Source of the DNA: Ruminococcus sp. | GTDB lineage: Bacteria; Bacillota; Clostridia; Oscillospirales; Ruminococcaceae | Reading direction: 5' to 3' | DNA length: 64,000 nt | Assembly: GCF_017650195.1 (NCBI RefSeq) | Contig: NZ_JAGCFH010000154.1 | Coordinates: 1-64,000, forward strand | Part shown: positions 42,869 through 51,611 of the stretch, one piece after another | Position numbering within the stretch: position 1 is the stretch's first letter | How the letters are laid out: each line of letters begins with the position of its first letter | Made by a program: the position numbers and the translations under genes | The notes under the pieces: generated by a model | The model's database searches: none | What the model was told of the DNA's origin: nothing | The model's input: only the letters and a program-made list of their open reading frames with translations

Positions 42869-43780
42869 TCAGTTTGTGCCGGTCTGTGTGCCCTTAGCGA
42901 TCTTAGCGTAATCGCCAGCAGCTGATATGCTAACAACGTCCATAGCGTTTGAATCGTAGTATACCCAAACGAGCATAGCTGCAAGACCTGTATTGTTCTT
43001 GAGGTTGATGTAGTAATCAACTGTGTCTCCTGCCTTTGCGGAAACATTGTCACCGTATGCAACGCAATTTGTTTCGTTCGAAACGTCCTGAGGAGCGATG
43101 TCTCCTCCTACTCTGATATTACCCTGTATAACCTGAGGTTTAATTGACTGTGCTCTGAGGGTAGAGAAGTCAGGAGTGAATCTTACTGCGTAATCCTTTT
43201 CGGGAATATTGTCCTTGAGCTTGAATGTAACCTTTATGATCTGACCGTTGAATGCGTAGCCGTCCTGAGTAATCTGAACGCCGTTCTTTTCAGTAGTCGT
43301 GTCAGGATCCGGAGAAATATCTACCCAGAGGCAATATCTCTTTTCCATTTTGCTGACATATTCTGATGAAGCGTCAGTGGGCTTGGTAACGATCTCTGTA
43401 ACAGCCTGCCCCTGAGCATCCGTGACCTTCTCGCCGTTTGCCTCTGTTACCTCAACTACTTCAGTAGCAGGCTGTGCAGAGGTAGGGTCTTCAGCGGAGA
43501 GGTCGTCGTTGCCTGCGGGCATTCCAGTTGCAGCGAATTCTTCGAGAGAACCAGATTGGAAAGGTGTGACAACAACGTTTCCGTCCTCGTTCTTAATCTG
43601 GTCAATCTCAACGTCGGGAGTTGTGGTCTGCTGCGCTGAATCAGCAGCAGTGGTATTGGAATTGTCGGAGCTGCCGCCGTTAGAGCTCTGCTCCTTTGAG
43701 GAGAGACATGATGTAAACGAAGTAAGAGCAACGCAGACAACAGCTGCCAGTGCGATGACTTTTTTTCTTGAATCAAACAT
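42869..43780 (-). CDS. Lipoprotein with cohesin-like halves in permuted order
   Basis: A 303-residue lipoprotein: lipobox TSFTSC (Cys 25), Ser/Asn/Thr-rich spacer to about 145. Residues 147-225 (GQIIKVTFKLKDNIPEKDY, then VIQGNIRVGG) correspond to the C-terminal half of a cohesin. Residues 241-298 (VSAKAGDTVDYYINLKNN, GLAAMLVWVYYDSNAMDVVS) correspond to the N-terminal half. The order is therefore reversed relative to ScaA, ScaB and ScaE. The gene has its own consensus promoter and terminator and no sign of frameshift. The binding partner is unknown. Confidence 0.75.
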   Translation of the reverse strand: MFDSRKKVIALAAVVCVALTSFTSCLSSKEQSSNGGSSDNSNTTAADSAQQTTTPDVEIDQIKNEDGNVVVTPFQSGSLEEFAATGMPAGNDDLSAEDPTSAQPATEVVEVTEANGEKVTDAQGQAVTEIVTKPTDASSEYVSKMEKRYCLWVDISPDPDTTTEKNGVQITQDGYAFNGQIIKVTFKLKDNIPEKDYAVRFTPDFSTLRAQSIKPQVIQGNIRVGGDIAPQDVSNETNCVAYGDNVSAKAGDTVDYYINLKNNTGLAAMLVWVYYDSNAMDVVSISAAGDYAKIAKGTQTGTN

Positions 43781-43852
43781 AGTTTTCTATCCTTTCATTA
43801 AGGGGATTCGTTTGTATAAGGCGGTACTGTGCGCACCGCTCATCTTATAATA

Positions 43853-43881
43853 ATTATACACACGCTGCGATTGTTTGTCAA
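43853..43881 (-). promoter_or_regulatory. Promoter of the cohesin-like lipoprotein gene
   Basis: Minus-strand TTGACA (43876-43881), 17-bp spacer, TATAAT (43853-43858). Confidence 0.85.
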
Positions 43882-44045
43882 GACGAAGGCGGAATTGTAA
43901 TCAATTATTTGACAAAGAGACACAGTTTCACCACTTTTGTTTCACCGTTTTGTCATTTTTATTTATATTTACTTAAAAGTTGGGTTATTGGCACATTATT
44001 ATATAAAATTGAAGGTTTTGCACGTATATTAGTCGAAATGCTGTA

Positions 44046-44074
44046 TTGCAAAGAACGCCGGAGCGTGATATAAT
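44046..44074 (+). promoter_or_regulatory. Promoter of the GH5 gene
   Basis: TTGCAA, 17-bp spacer, TATAAT with GTGA just upstream. The rest of the 43882-44045 gap shows nothing. Confidence 0.8.
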
Positions 44075-44140
44075 TATAATTGGTGTTTTTAGTATGCTCC
44101 TGTTGAGATGTCGGGGGCATTTTGGAAAGGACATATGACA

Positions 44141-46195
44141 ATGGGAAAAAAGGCAATGGCGCTCTTCACAGCCGCAGCAATGCTGCTGCCCGGCGTGTCA
44201 TGCGCTAAGAAAGGCGGATCGCCTGCTCTGTCGGAAAAAGAAAAAGAGACAGTCAAGCAGGAGGTAACGACTGCCATTACCGAGGAGGAAACTATTGAGA
44301 TGGCGACCGAGCATATAAGCCCAGTTGAGACCGTTTCGGCGATTATCGGTTCTCAGGTGACTGACGGGAGGGTCATCGGAAGAGCACAGGGAAGCAATAC
44401 GGCGAAATTCCCACTTGCAGACCTGATAGACGAAGGCGACAGGATAATATCCTTTACGTTTGTAGTATATGCAGGGGACGGAGCAAGCAGCATAGGCGAA
44501 TTCAAGGGAGGCTGCGGCATATCGGTTGATGAGGGCTGCGCAGCGGCTACTCATAAGTGCTGGTATCAGTCAGAGGAGTTCACAGCCCCTACACAGGGCT
44601 CTTACGGAGAGATAACATGGAACGTGCCCGATGAGCTGAAGGATTACATTCACGAGAGCGGAGAAGTGATGTTTGGCTATTGGTGGGGAAACTGTGAAAG
44701 CCTCCGCATAGAAAATGTGATATGTACCCTTGAAAGGACAAGAGAGGTGCCGGTAGACGGCACAGGCGTTTTCGGATCTGGGGTGAGCGTTGCTCATTCT
44801 GAAGGCGACAGAACGGTACGCGTACCTCTTGATATCATGCCGCAGGACATGGTGCCAGAGGTGGTGACGTTCAGTATTGAAGCTGAGGGAAGACTCGGAA
44901 AATTCACGGGAGCCTATGGGATAAGCTCGTCGGCAGGCGAGTATGTCTCAGGCGATACCGCTGTGTTTACCAACGATTCCTCACTTGAACTGGTATGGTT
45001 CGTTCCCGACAAGGCAAAGGGCTGTATAGCGGAAAACAACGAGCTGCTGTTCAATTACTGGTGGAGCGAGCAGCCGTCTGTTACTTTAAAGAGTGTAAAC
45101 GTAAAGTACAGCGTAAATACCGGAGATTATCCTGCTCCTGAAAACAATATCGGGCTGGAAGTGGCTACGGAGACATTTTTGCCGAGCGTGAACGGATTCC
45201 GCAGTGCAGCTGAGATAGTATCGGCTATAAAGGTGGGCTGGAACCTTGGAAATACCCTTGACAGCTACAATACTGGCAAGAGCGGGCTTAAGACCGAGAC
45301 TGGCTGGGGAAATATGAAGACCACCAGTGAGATGATACAGTCTGTAAAGAAGGCTGGCTTCAACGCAGTAAGAGTGCCTGTGACCTGGGCTGAGCATACA
45401 GACGGCGACAGGATACAGAAAGAATGGCTCGACCGCGTACAGGAAGTAGTGGATTACGCCTATAATGAGAATATGTTCGTGATACTGAATATGCATCACG
45501 ACGACTATATATGGTTCGATCCGCAGGCTTCCTCATACGAGGAGGACAGCGCCCGCCTCAGGAGTATATGGGAGCAGATATCTGAGCGCTTTGGTGACTA
45601 TGACGACCGCCTCATTTTTGAAGGAATGAACGAGCCGAGAACGGTGGGCTCTTCTATGGAATGGATGGGCGGTACCAAGGAAGAGCGCAAGACCGTCAAT
45701 AAATACGCAAGGGACTTCGTGAAAACAGTTCGTGCAAGCGGCGGAAAGAACGCTGACAGGACCCTTATAGTGACATCCTATGCAGCCTCTGCTGACAGCG
45801 TGGCACTCAATGATATGTCTGTGCCAAGCGGAAAGAACATAGTGTTCAGTGTTCATTATTACGCACCGTGGAACTTTGCCGAGGGAAATGAGACTGTATT
45901 TACTGAGAGCGGCAAGGGCGAGCTGGATGCCAAGTTCTCGGAGCTTAAGCAGAAGTTCATTGACAAGGGTATACCGGTCATAATAGACGAGTTTGGCTGC
46001 GTAAACGCTGCCGACGCCGCAATAAGGAGCAGCTATTATACATACTACATAAGCGCAGCCAAGTCCAAGGGCATAAAGTGCTTTGTATGGGATAATGGCA
46101 AGATGAGCGGTGAATCGAGCTTCGGAATATTCAACAGAGGAGCCCTTACATGGGAGGGCAATGTCCTCAGCGCCATAATGGAAGGCACAAAATAA
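44141..46195 (+). CDS. GH5 family glycoside hydrolase lipoprotein with two tandem N-terminal modules
   Basis: A 684-residue surface enzyme. Lipobox LPGVSC (Cys 21); charged spacer; two related beta-type modules at about 76-199 and 213-324, each with F(K/T)G..GIS, a W.VPD motif and a YWW motif near the end; then a GH5 catalytic domain about 345-684. The GH5 motifs are GWNLGNTLDS, RVPVTWAEH, NMHHDDY, GMNEPR (acid/base about Glu498), VHYYAPWNF and IIDEFGC (nucleophile about Glu617). The NEPR and WNLGNTLD signatures fit GH5 subfamily 4, which acts on beta-glucans, xyloglucan or mannans. There is no dockerin, so it works at the cell surface. The repeated modules are probably carbohydrate-binding but I cannot assign a family. 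ATG 44141 is preferred for SD spacing. Confidence 0.9.
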   Translation: MGKKAMALFTAAAMLLPGVSCAKKGGSPALSEKEKETVKQEVTTAITEEETIEMATEHISPVETVSAIIGSQVTDGRVIGRAQGSNTAKFPLADLIDEGDRIISFTFVVYAGDGASSIGEFKGGCGISVDEGCAAATHKCWYQSEEFTAPTQGSYGEITWNVPDELKDYIHESGEVMFGYWWGNCESLRIENVICTLERTREVPVDGTGVFGSGVSVAHSEGDRTVRVPLDIMPQDMVPEVVTFSIEAEGRLGKFTGAYGISSSAGEYVSGDTAVFTNDSSLELVWFVPDKAKGCIAENNELLFNYWWSEQPSVTLKSVNVKYSVNTGDYPAPENNIGLEVATETFLPSVNGFRSAAEIVSAIKVGWNLGNTLDSYNTGKSGLKTETGWGNMKTTSEMIQSVKKAGFNAVRVPVTWAEHTDGDRIQKEWLDRVQEVVDYAYNENMFVILNMHHDDYIWFDPQASSYEEDSARLRSIWEQISERFGDYDDRLIFEGMNEPRTVGSSMEWMGGTKEERKTVNKYARDFVKTVRASGGKNADRTLIVTSYAASADSVALNDMSVPSGKNIVFSVHYYAPWNFAEGNETVFTESGKGELDAKFSELKQKFIDKGIPVIIDEFGCVNAADAAIRSSYYTYYISAAKSKGIKCFVWDNGKMSGESSFGIFNRGALTWEGNVLSAIMEGTK

Positions 46196-46204
46196 CAGGT
46201 CTTT

Positions 46205-46231
46205 AAATGCGGAGCAAAGCTCCGCATTTTT
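46205..46231 (+). terminator. Terminator after the GH5 gene
   Basis: AAATGCGGAGC / GCTCCGCATTT with AAA loop and T run. Confidence 0.93.
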
Positions 46232-46274
46232 GTTCGGTAAACAGATGCATCCGGCTGAAAACAAATCTTTCCGC

Positions 46275-46303
46275 TTGACATCGGAGAAAAAATATTATAT
46301 AAT
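46275..46303 (+). promoter_or_regulatory. Consensus promoter of the SGNH-dockerin gene
   Basis: TTGACA, 17-bp spacer, TATAAT, 37 bases before the ATG. Confidence 0.92.
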
Positions 46304-46339
46304 CAGCGTATAAGAATTTATCCAAGGAGGTAAAAAAAC

Positions 46340-47716
46340 ATGAAAAAATTGATCTCAGCACTCATTTCAGCAGCTATCGGGGCCACCGCTCTTGTACCGT
46401 TTGCAGCAGCAGCGGAGGAAAGCGGCAGCGGTATGGTACTGCTCGGCGACAGCATTGCAGCAGGATACACAAGAAAGGGCTACATAGAGCATAACTACGG
46501 TGAAATATGCGGCGACTATCTTGGATGCAACGTATACAATTACGCAAAGCCCGGTGACACCACCGACGATCTGCTCAGCAAGCTCGGAAGCTTCACCGCG
46601 GAACAGAGCAAAAATCTTGCCGACGCGGAATATGTTGTTATCTCCGTAGGTGGCAACGATATACTTGGTTATATTGCAAAGTATATGCTTAACTACGCAG
46701 AGCAGAACAACTACTTCAAGGATGGTTATTCCGCCAAAGACGTTCCGGCATCTCCCAAGATAACAGACCTTACGACAATGTTAGATGTCGACAAGCTCAA
46801 GTCAGAGCTTCAGGGTTCTTATTCGGCTGCTATCACCTTTGGTGACAAGCTGAGCACACTGTCAGAGGATATATGCGGAAAATATGACAAGAAAACAAAG
46901 ACGTACAGCGGTGGATACATCGGCACTCACGTTATCGACAATATACAGAATGCAGCAGATACCATAAAGGAGTCGAACCCCAACGCAAAGGTATATGTTC
47001 AGACCATATTCCAGCCAGTGCAGATCGAGCCTGAATATATAAACGCCAAGTACGGAAAGGGCTCGAATTATTCGCTTATGCTCAACGTTGTTAGAATGGA
47101 ACTGGAGAATATCATGAAGTCCTACTCCGACCAGCTTTCAAACGTAAGTGATATCGACGTGGTAGATGTATGGGAACAGTTCACCTCGACTGAGGATACC
47201 CTCAGCGCATCCAATCCCGGTCATGCAAGCTATTTTGTAGATATAAAGGCGGATCAGCTTTCGGATATTGACATTCACCCGAATCAGAAGGGAAACGTTG
47301 CAATTGCAGCTGCTATCCTTGAAAAGATAGGAGATCTCCACGACGACACAGGACTTCTCAGCAGCATCTTCGAGAGCTTCAGCGACAAGGACAGCTATCC
47401 AGAGATTGCTCTTGCAACCTACAAGAAGGTAGCAGGAGACGCAAAGCAATCCGCAGAACAATCCGCAAAGCTTGGCGACATAAACTCCGATGGCTTCGTT
47501 GACGCAGTTGACGCTTCAAGCGTGCTTGCAGAATATACAAAGCGTGCCACAAGTGATAATGGCAATTTTACAGATGAGCAGGCAAAGCTTGCAGACGTTG
47601 ATGTGAACGGTATCGTAGATGCAGTTGACGCTTCAAAGATACTTGCATACTATGCATATCTCTCCTCAAATTCAGGCGAGACCAAGTCTATAGAGGAGTT
47701 CATCAAGACATTATGA
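46340..47716 (+). CDS. Cellulosomal SGNH-hydrolase (esterase) with dockerin
   Basis: A 458-residue secreted enzyme. Signal peptide about 1-25; SGNH/GDSL hydrolase domain about 30-370 with block I LLGDSIAAGY (Ser 38), block III SVGGNDILG and block V DIHPNQKGN (catalytic Asp and His). It ends in a dockerin about 375-445 (DINSDGFVDAVDAS and DVNGIVDAVDAS, the second loop shortened), then a short tail. It probably removes acetyl or other acyl groups from hemicellulose as part of the cellulosome. The AVDAS pattern matches the dockerin of the 39055 adaptor. AAGGAGG precedes the ATG. Confidence 0.9.
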   Translation: MKKLISALISAAIGATALVPFAAAAEESGSGMVLLGDSIAAGYTRKGYIEHNYGEICGDYLGCNVYNYAKPGDTTDDLLSKLGSFTAEQSKNLADAEYVVISVGGNDILGYIAKYMLNYAEQNNYFKDGYSAKDVPASPKITDLTTMLDVDKLKSELQGSYSAAITFGDKLSTLSEDICGKYDKKTKTYSGGYIGTHVIDNIQNAADTIKESNPNAKVYVQTIFQPVQIEPEYINAKYGKGSNYSLMLNVVRMELENIMKSYSDQLSNVSDIDVVDVWEQFTSTEDTLSASNPGHASYFVDIKADQLSDIDIHPNQKGNVAIAAAILEKIGDLHDDTGLLSSIFESFSDKDSYPEIALATYKKVAGDAKQSAEQSAKLGDINSDGFVDAVDASSVLAEYTKRATSDNGNFTDEQAKLADVDVNGIVDAVDASKILAYYAYLSSNSGETKSIEEFIKTL

Positions 47717-47736
47717 TAACGACATTATAAAATGTT

Positions 47737-47763
47737 CAGCGGACAGGAGACCACTGTCCGCTG
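47737..47763 (+). terminator. Hairpin after the SGNH-dockerin gene
   Basis: Perfect 10-bp stem CAGCGGACAG / CTGTCCGCTG, loop GAGACCA, followed by CTTCAT; weak T run, so possibly leaky into dagK. Confidence 0.6.
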
Positions 47764-47785
47764 CTTCATATAAGGAGAACGGACA

Positions 47786-48712
47786 ATGAAAAATATGTAT
47801 TTCGTGGTGAATCTTCTTTCAGGAAAAGCCGTCATGAATAAAAAGCTCGGAAATATAATAGACAGCTTCGTAAAGGACGGATTTAAGGTAACTGTACACA
47901 CAACCCAGAACGGCGATGACGCTTCGGAGCAGGCAGCTTATGCCTGTGAAAACGGCTACGATGTACTTGTTGCGGCAGGAGGCGACGGCACTCTCAGTCA
48001 TTGCCTTCACGGAGTTATGGGATGTGAGAACAGGATAACTATAGGCTATATACCAGCAGGCACTACCAACGACTTCGCAAAGGGTATCGGCATACCTTCA
48101 GACCAGCTGAGGGCTGCTGCAATTATCTCCAAGGGCGAGACCGCGCTCTGCGACGTTGGAGGCTTCAACGACACATATTTTTCGTATGTTTCAGCCTTCG
48201 GAGCCTTTACTAATATCCCCTACGAGACTCCTCAGAGAATAAAGAATATGTTCGGACACGCAGCGTACATTGCCGACGGTGCTACACAGCTCACAAGTAT
48301 AATAAAGGCTAAGCCCCTGCGCATAGAATATGAGGACATAGTTATTGAGGGTGAATTCGTATACGGCATGATAACGAATACTGCTTCTGTGGCAGGCATG
48401 ATAAGTATGAATAACTTTCTCCTTGACGATGGAGTATTTGAGGTAACTCTCATCAGAAAGCCGAGGAATCCTGCCGAGATTGGCATGACTCTTCTTGCTC
48501 TCGCCAAAAACGACATGACAGATAAAAACATAGTTTTCTTCCGTACTGATGCTGTCACCATAACCTGCCTATCCGATGAGCCCTTCACATGGACGAAGGA
48601 CGGAGAGTATGGCGGAATGGAAAAGGTGAACCATTTGTGCTGCCACAAAAAGGCAGTTCGCTTTATAGTCAGCGGAAAGGAAAGGCTCCCACTTGAAATG
48701 AACCGAAAATGA
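47786..48712 (+). CDS. Diacylglycerol kinase family lipid kinase (YegS/DagK-like)
   Basis: A 308-residue cytosolic kinase with VVNLLSGKAVMNKKL at the start, the nucleotide-binding GGDGTLSHCLHGV near residue 72 and IPAGTTNDFAKGIGIP near residue 98, all family hallmarks. It phosphorylates diacylglycerol or a related lipid for phospholipid recycling. AAGGAG precedes the ATG. Its TGA overlaps the ATG of holB (ATGA), so the two are coupled. Confidence 0.92.
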   Translation: MKNMYFVVNLLSGKAVMNKKLGNIIDSFVKDGFKVTVHTTQNGDDASEQAAYACENGYDVLVAAGGDGTLSHCLHGVMGCENRITIGYIPAGTTNDFAKGIGIPSDQLRAAAIISKGETALCDVGGFNDTYFSYVSAFGAFTNIPYETPQRIKNMFGHAAYIADGATQLTSIIKAKPLRIEYEDIVIEGEFVYGMITNTASVAGMISMNNFLLDDGVFEVTLIRKPRNPAEIGMTLLALAKNDMTDKNIVFFRTDAVTITCLSDEPFTWTKDGEYGGMEKVNHLCCHKKAVRFIVSGKERLPLEMNRK

Positions 48713-49692
48713 AGAAGATATACGGAAACAAGCAGCTCCTTGATGTACTGTCAGGTATGGCTGCACGCGGAAAGGCTGCCCATTCAGTAATAATAAGCGG
48801 CGAAAAAGGCAGCGGTAGAAAGCTTGCCGCTAAGTACTACACACAGGCGCTTATGTGCGAATCTCCTTCCGAGGGAAAGCCTTGCGGAGTATGCAATGCC
48901 TGCTGCAATGTGGAAAAGGATATTCACCCAGATGTGATATATCCGGAAAAGACTGGAAAGCTCGGCAATTACAGCGTAAGCACAGCTCGTGAAGTCATAG
49001 CCGACGCTTATGTCAGACCGAACAACAGCAGTGGCTGCAAAGTGTATATATTCGCCGACTGCCGTCACGTTGACCCGAGAACCCAGAACACTCTTCTGAA
49101 GCTTATCGAGGAACCGCCGGAGTATGCGTATTTCATATTCACCTGCGATTCAAAGGCTGAGTTCCTGTCAACTATCGTATCGCGCTGTGTTTGTTTCAGC
49201 ACCTCCCCCTGTACTGAAGAGGAAGCCGCGGAGTCTCTTGCGGAGAACGGCTTCGGTCAAGAGGAGATACGCACCGCCGTGAGTTGCTTTCATGGCAATA
49301 TCGGTATGTGCGAGAGATATATCAGCGACGAGGGAATACGGAAGAGCGTGGATTTGACAAAATCGCTCGCCGATAGTATAATAAGAAAAGATGAGTATGC
49401 TCTCTGCGTGGGACTTTTCTCGCTCGGGCGCGAGCGGGAGGACGTAAGGGAGCAGCTTTCAATGCTTGATAAGCTTGTGCGGGACGCCGCAGTCCTTGCA
49501 AAAGACCCGGGCGGACAGACGATAGGCTGCTTCCGTGAGGGAGCTGCTGCGCTTGCAAAGTCTGTGACCGCATACCAGTCCACACGTCTCCATTCTTGTA
49601 TAGAAAAGGCTTGGAGAGCAGTGGAGAGCAATGTGAGCATACCGCTGGCGCTTACGGCGCTTGGCGCTGAGATAATGGAGATAGTCGGATAG
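48709..49692 (+). CDS. holB: DNA polymerase III delta-prime subunit
   Basis: A 327-residue clamp-loader subunit: HSVIISGEKGSGRKLAAKYY (P-loop-like), zinc-binding cysteines in CGVCNACCNVEKDIHPD, and the sensor segment TQNTLLKLIEEPPEYAYFIF. It helps load the sliding clamp. Followed by ricT after 20 bases, the standard Firmicutes order, which supports the identification. Confidence 0.92.
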   Translation: MKKIYGNKQLLDVLSGMAARGKAAHSVIISGEKGSGRKLAAKYYTQALMCESPSEGKPCGVCNACCNVEKDIHPDVIYPEKTGKLGNYSVSTAREVIADAYVRPNNSSGCKVYIFADCRHVDPRTQNTLLKLIEEPPEYAYFIFTCDSKAEFLSTIVSRCVCFSTSPCTEEEAAESLAENGFGQEEIRTAVSCFHGNIGMCERYISDEGIRKSVDLTKSLADSIIRKDEYALCVGLFSLGREREDVREQLSMLDKLVRDAAVLAKDPGGQTIGCFREGAAALAKSVTAYQSTRLHSCIEKAWRAVESNVSIPLALTALGAEIMEIVG

Positions 49693-49712
49693 ACTTTCAG
49701 ATAGGAGCTTCT

Positions 49713-50579
49713 ATGAAAGAAATAGTCGGAGTACGCTTCAAGAGCGTAGGAAAAATATATTACTTCTCGCCTGGAACTATCAGGGCAGAGGTGGGCGACC
49801 GCGCTATTGTGGAGACGGTGCGTGGCGTGGAGTGCGGTGAGGTTGTCATCGCCAACCGCCAGATAGAGGACGATCAGATAACCGCCCCCCTTAAGCCTAT
49901 AATCAGGCTTGCCGACGAGAACGATATGAAAACTGTCGAGAAGAACAAGCAGCGTGAGAAAGACGCATTCAGAATATGCGAGGAGAAGATAGCATTCCGC
50001 AAGCTCAGCATGAAGCTGGTTGACGTTGAGTGTACCTTTGACAACAACAAGCTGCTTTTCTATTTTACAGCCGAGAACCGCGTTGACTTCCGCGAGCTGG
50101 TAAAGGATCTTGCAGCTGTGTTCAGAACAAGGATTGAGCTTCGTCAGATAGGAGTCCGCGACGAAGCCAAGATACTTGGCGGACTTGGTATATGCGGCAG
50201 GGAATTCTGCTGCAAGGGGTATATGGGTGACTTTCAGCCCGTGTCCATAAAAATGGCAAAGGAGCAGGGCCTTTCCCTGAATCCCACTAAGATATCAGGC
50301 ACATGCGGCAGACTTATGTGCTGCCTTAAGAACGAGCAGAACGCCTATGAGGCTCTGCTTAAGATAACTCCGAAGATAGGCGCTATAGTTGTCACCCCCG
50401 ACGGAGACAGGGGCAAGGTCGAGGACGTTAATCTCATTACCGGAAAGCTCCGTGTAAAGACCGATAAATCCGAAGTGCCCGTAACTCTTGACAGGAGTGA
50501 GGTAAAGCTCCTCAAGGACGCAGAGATAAAGGTCAACCGCGAGGAACTTAAGGCGCTGAAAAGCCTTGAGGATGAGTAA
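49713..50579 (+). CDS. ricT: RicT (YaaT/PSP1-domain) regulatory protein
   Basis: A 288-residue PSP1-family protein. It has two conserved Cys clusters, GICGREFCCKGYM near residue 165 and GTCGRLMCCLKNEQ near residue 195, which in Bacillus RicT help hold a 4Fe-4S cluster in the RicAFT complex that assists RNase Y in mRNA maturation and affects sporulation and competence. NPTKISGTCGRLMC is diagnostic. TAGGAG precedes the ATG. Its TAA shares a base with the queH ATG. Confidence 0.93.
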   Translation: MKEIVGVRFKSVGKIYYFSPGTIRAEVGDRAIVETVRGVECGEVVIANRQIEDDQITAPLKPIIRLADENDMKTVEKNKQREKDAFRICEEKIAFRKLSMKLVDVECTFDNNKLLFYFTAENRVDFRELVKDLAAVFRTRIELRQIGVRDEAKILGGLGICGREFCCKGYMGDFQPVSIKMAKEQGLSLNPTKISGTCGRLMCCLKNEQNAYEALLKITPKIGAIVVTPDGDRGKVEDVNLITGKLRVKTDKSEVPVTLDRSEVKLLKDAEIKVNREELKALKSLEDE

Positions 50580-51202
50580 TGGAAAACAAGACAAAGGTAA
50601 ATTACGGTCTTATGCTGGACAGCAGGCTGAAAGAGCTGGAGCTGAGCGGCAAAAGACCGTCGCTTTTGCTTCATGCATGTTGCGCTCCGTGCAGTAGCCA
50701 TACCCTTACGGTACTTGATAAGTACTTCCATATAATGCTATATTTCTGCAATCCAAACATAGCTCCCGAGGAGGAGTACGACTTCCGCCTTGCAGAGCTG
50801 AAAAGACTCGTTAAGGAAATGGGACTTGATATATCAATTATCGAGGAGGAGTACTACCCGGAGCCATTCTATGAACTGGCAAAGGGACTGGAAGACCTTC
50901 CCGAGCGGGGAGAGCGCTGCAGGAAATGCATAGCATACCGTCTGAGGAAAGCAGGAGAAAAGGCAAAAGAGCTGGGCTGTGATTATTTTACGACTACCCT
51001 GACTATTAGTCCTCATAAGGACTGCACTTTTATTAATGAGTGCGGAGGACAGGTGCAGGAGGAATGCGGAGTGCCTTATCTTTTCTCTGATTTCAAGAAG
51101 CACGACGGCTATAAGCATTCAATAGAGCTGTCCAGGCAGTATAACCTGTACAGGCAGAACTACTGCGGCTGCGTCTATAGCAAAAAAGCTGCTAGCCGTT
51201 AG
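50579..51202 (+). CDS. queH: Epoxyqueuosine reductase QueH
   Basis: A 207-residue DUF208 protein that reduces epoxyqueuosine to queuosine in tRNA. Cysteine motifs LLHACCAPCSSHT at the N-terminus, ERCRKCIAYRL in the middle and YCGCVYS at the end bind iron-sulfur and catalytic iron. FTTTLTISPHKD is conserved. It is coupled to ricT by TAATG. Confidence 0.95.
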   Translation: MENKTKVNYGLMLDSRLKELELSGKRPSLLLHACCAPCSSHTLTVLDKYFHIMLYFCNPNIAPEEEYDFRLAELKRLVKEMGLDISIIEEEYYPEPFYELAKGLEDLPERGERCRKCIAYRLRKAGEKAKELGCDYFTTTLTISPHKDCTFINECGGQVQEECGVPYLFSDFKKHDGYKHSIELSRQYNLYRQNYCGCVYSKKAASR

Positions 51203-51254
51203 CATTTAGTCGATTCACATTATCTTAATACAGATTTACAATGAAGAGGTCATT

Positions 51255-51611
51255 ATGGGACTGTTTGATGGAATGAAAAGGAAAGACAAAAATACACTAA
51301 AAACGCATCATCTCGGTGGCTGTATCGTTACAAGATCAGTTCTTAGTGGATCGTCAAAGCTCAGGTGGCTGTTCAGGGAGGAAAGCTGCACCCCGGCGGA
51401 TAATGGCTGGAGAGCTTTCGGAGATAAGGATACTCAGGAATATATTGATGATTCGAATAACAGTATAGTTGTTGACTTTGACCGATTAGTTGAAATAGAA
51501 CCGGCGGTATTGAGCGTTTTTTCAATGCCTGTGGGAACAGATCTGGAATTCGACGCTGACAATAAAGTGTTCATAGATACTGCCACGGGCAAGGAGCTGC
51601 CATTACATTGA
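51255..51611 (+). CDS. DUF2185 (Imm33-like) protein
   Basis: A 118-residue protein whose central part (GGCIVTRSVLSGSSKLRWLF, PADNGWRAFGD, VLSVFSMPVGTDLEF) matches DUF2185, a domain also found among predicted toxin-immunity proteins. There is no toxin gene nearby, so an immunity role is not supported here. The GNAT gene begins within its stop codon region. Confidence 0.8.
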   Translation: MGLFDGMKRKDKNTLKTHHLGGCIVTRSVLSGSSKLRWLFREESCTPADNGWRAFGDKDTQEYIDDSNNSIVVDFDRLVEIEPAVLSVFSMPVGTDLEFDADNKVFIDTATGKELPLH

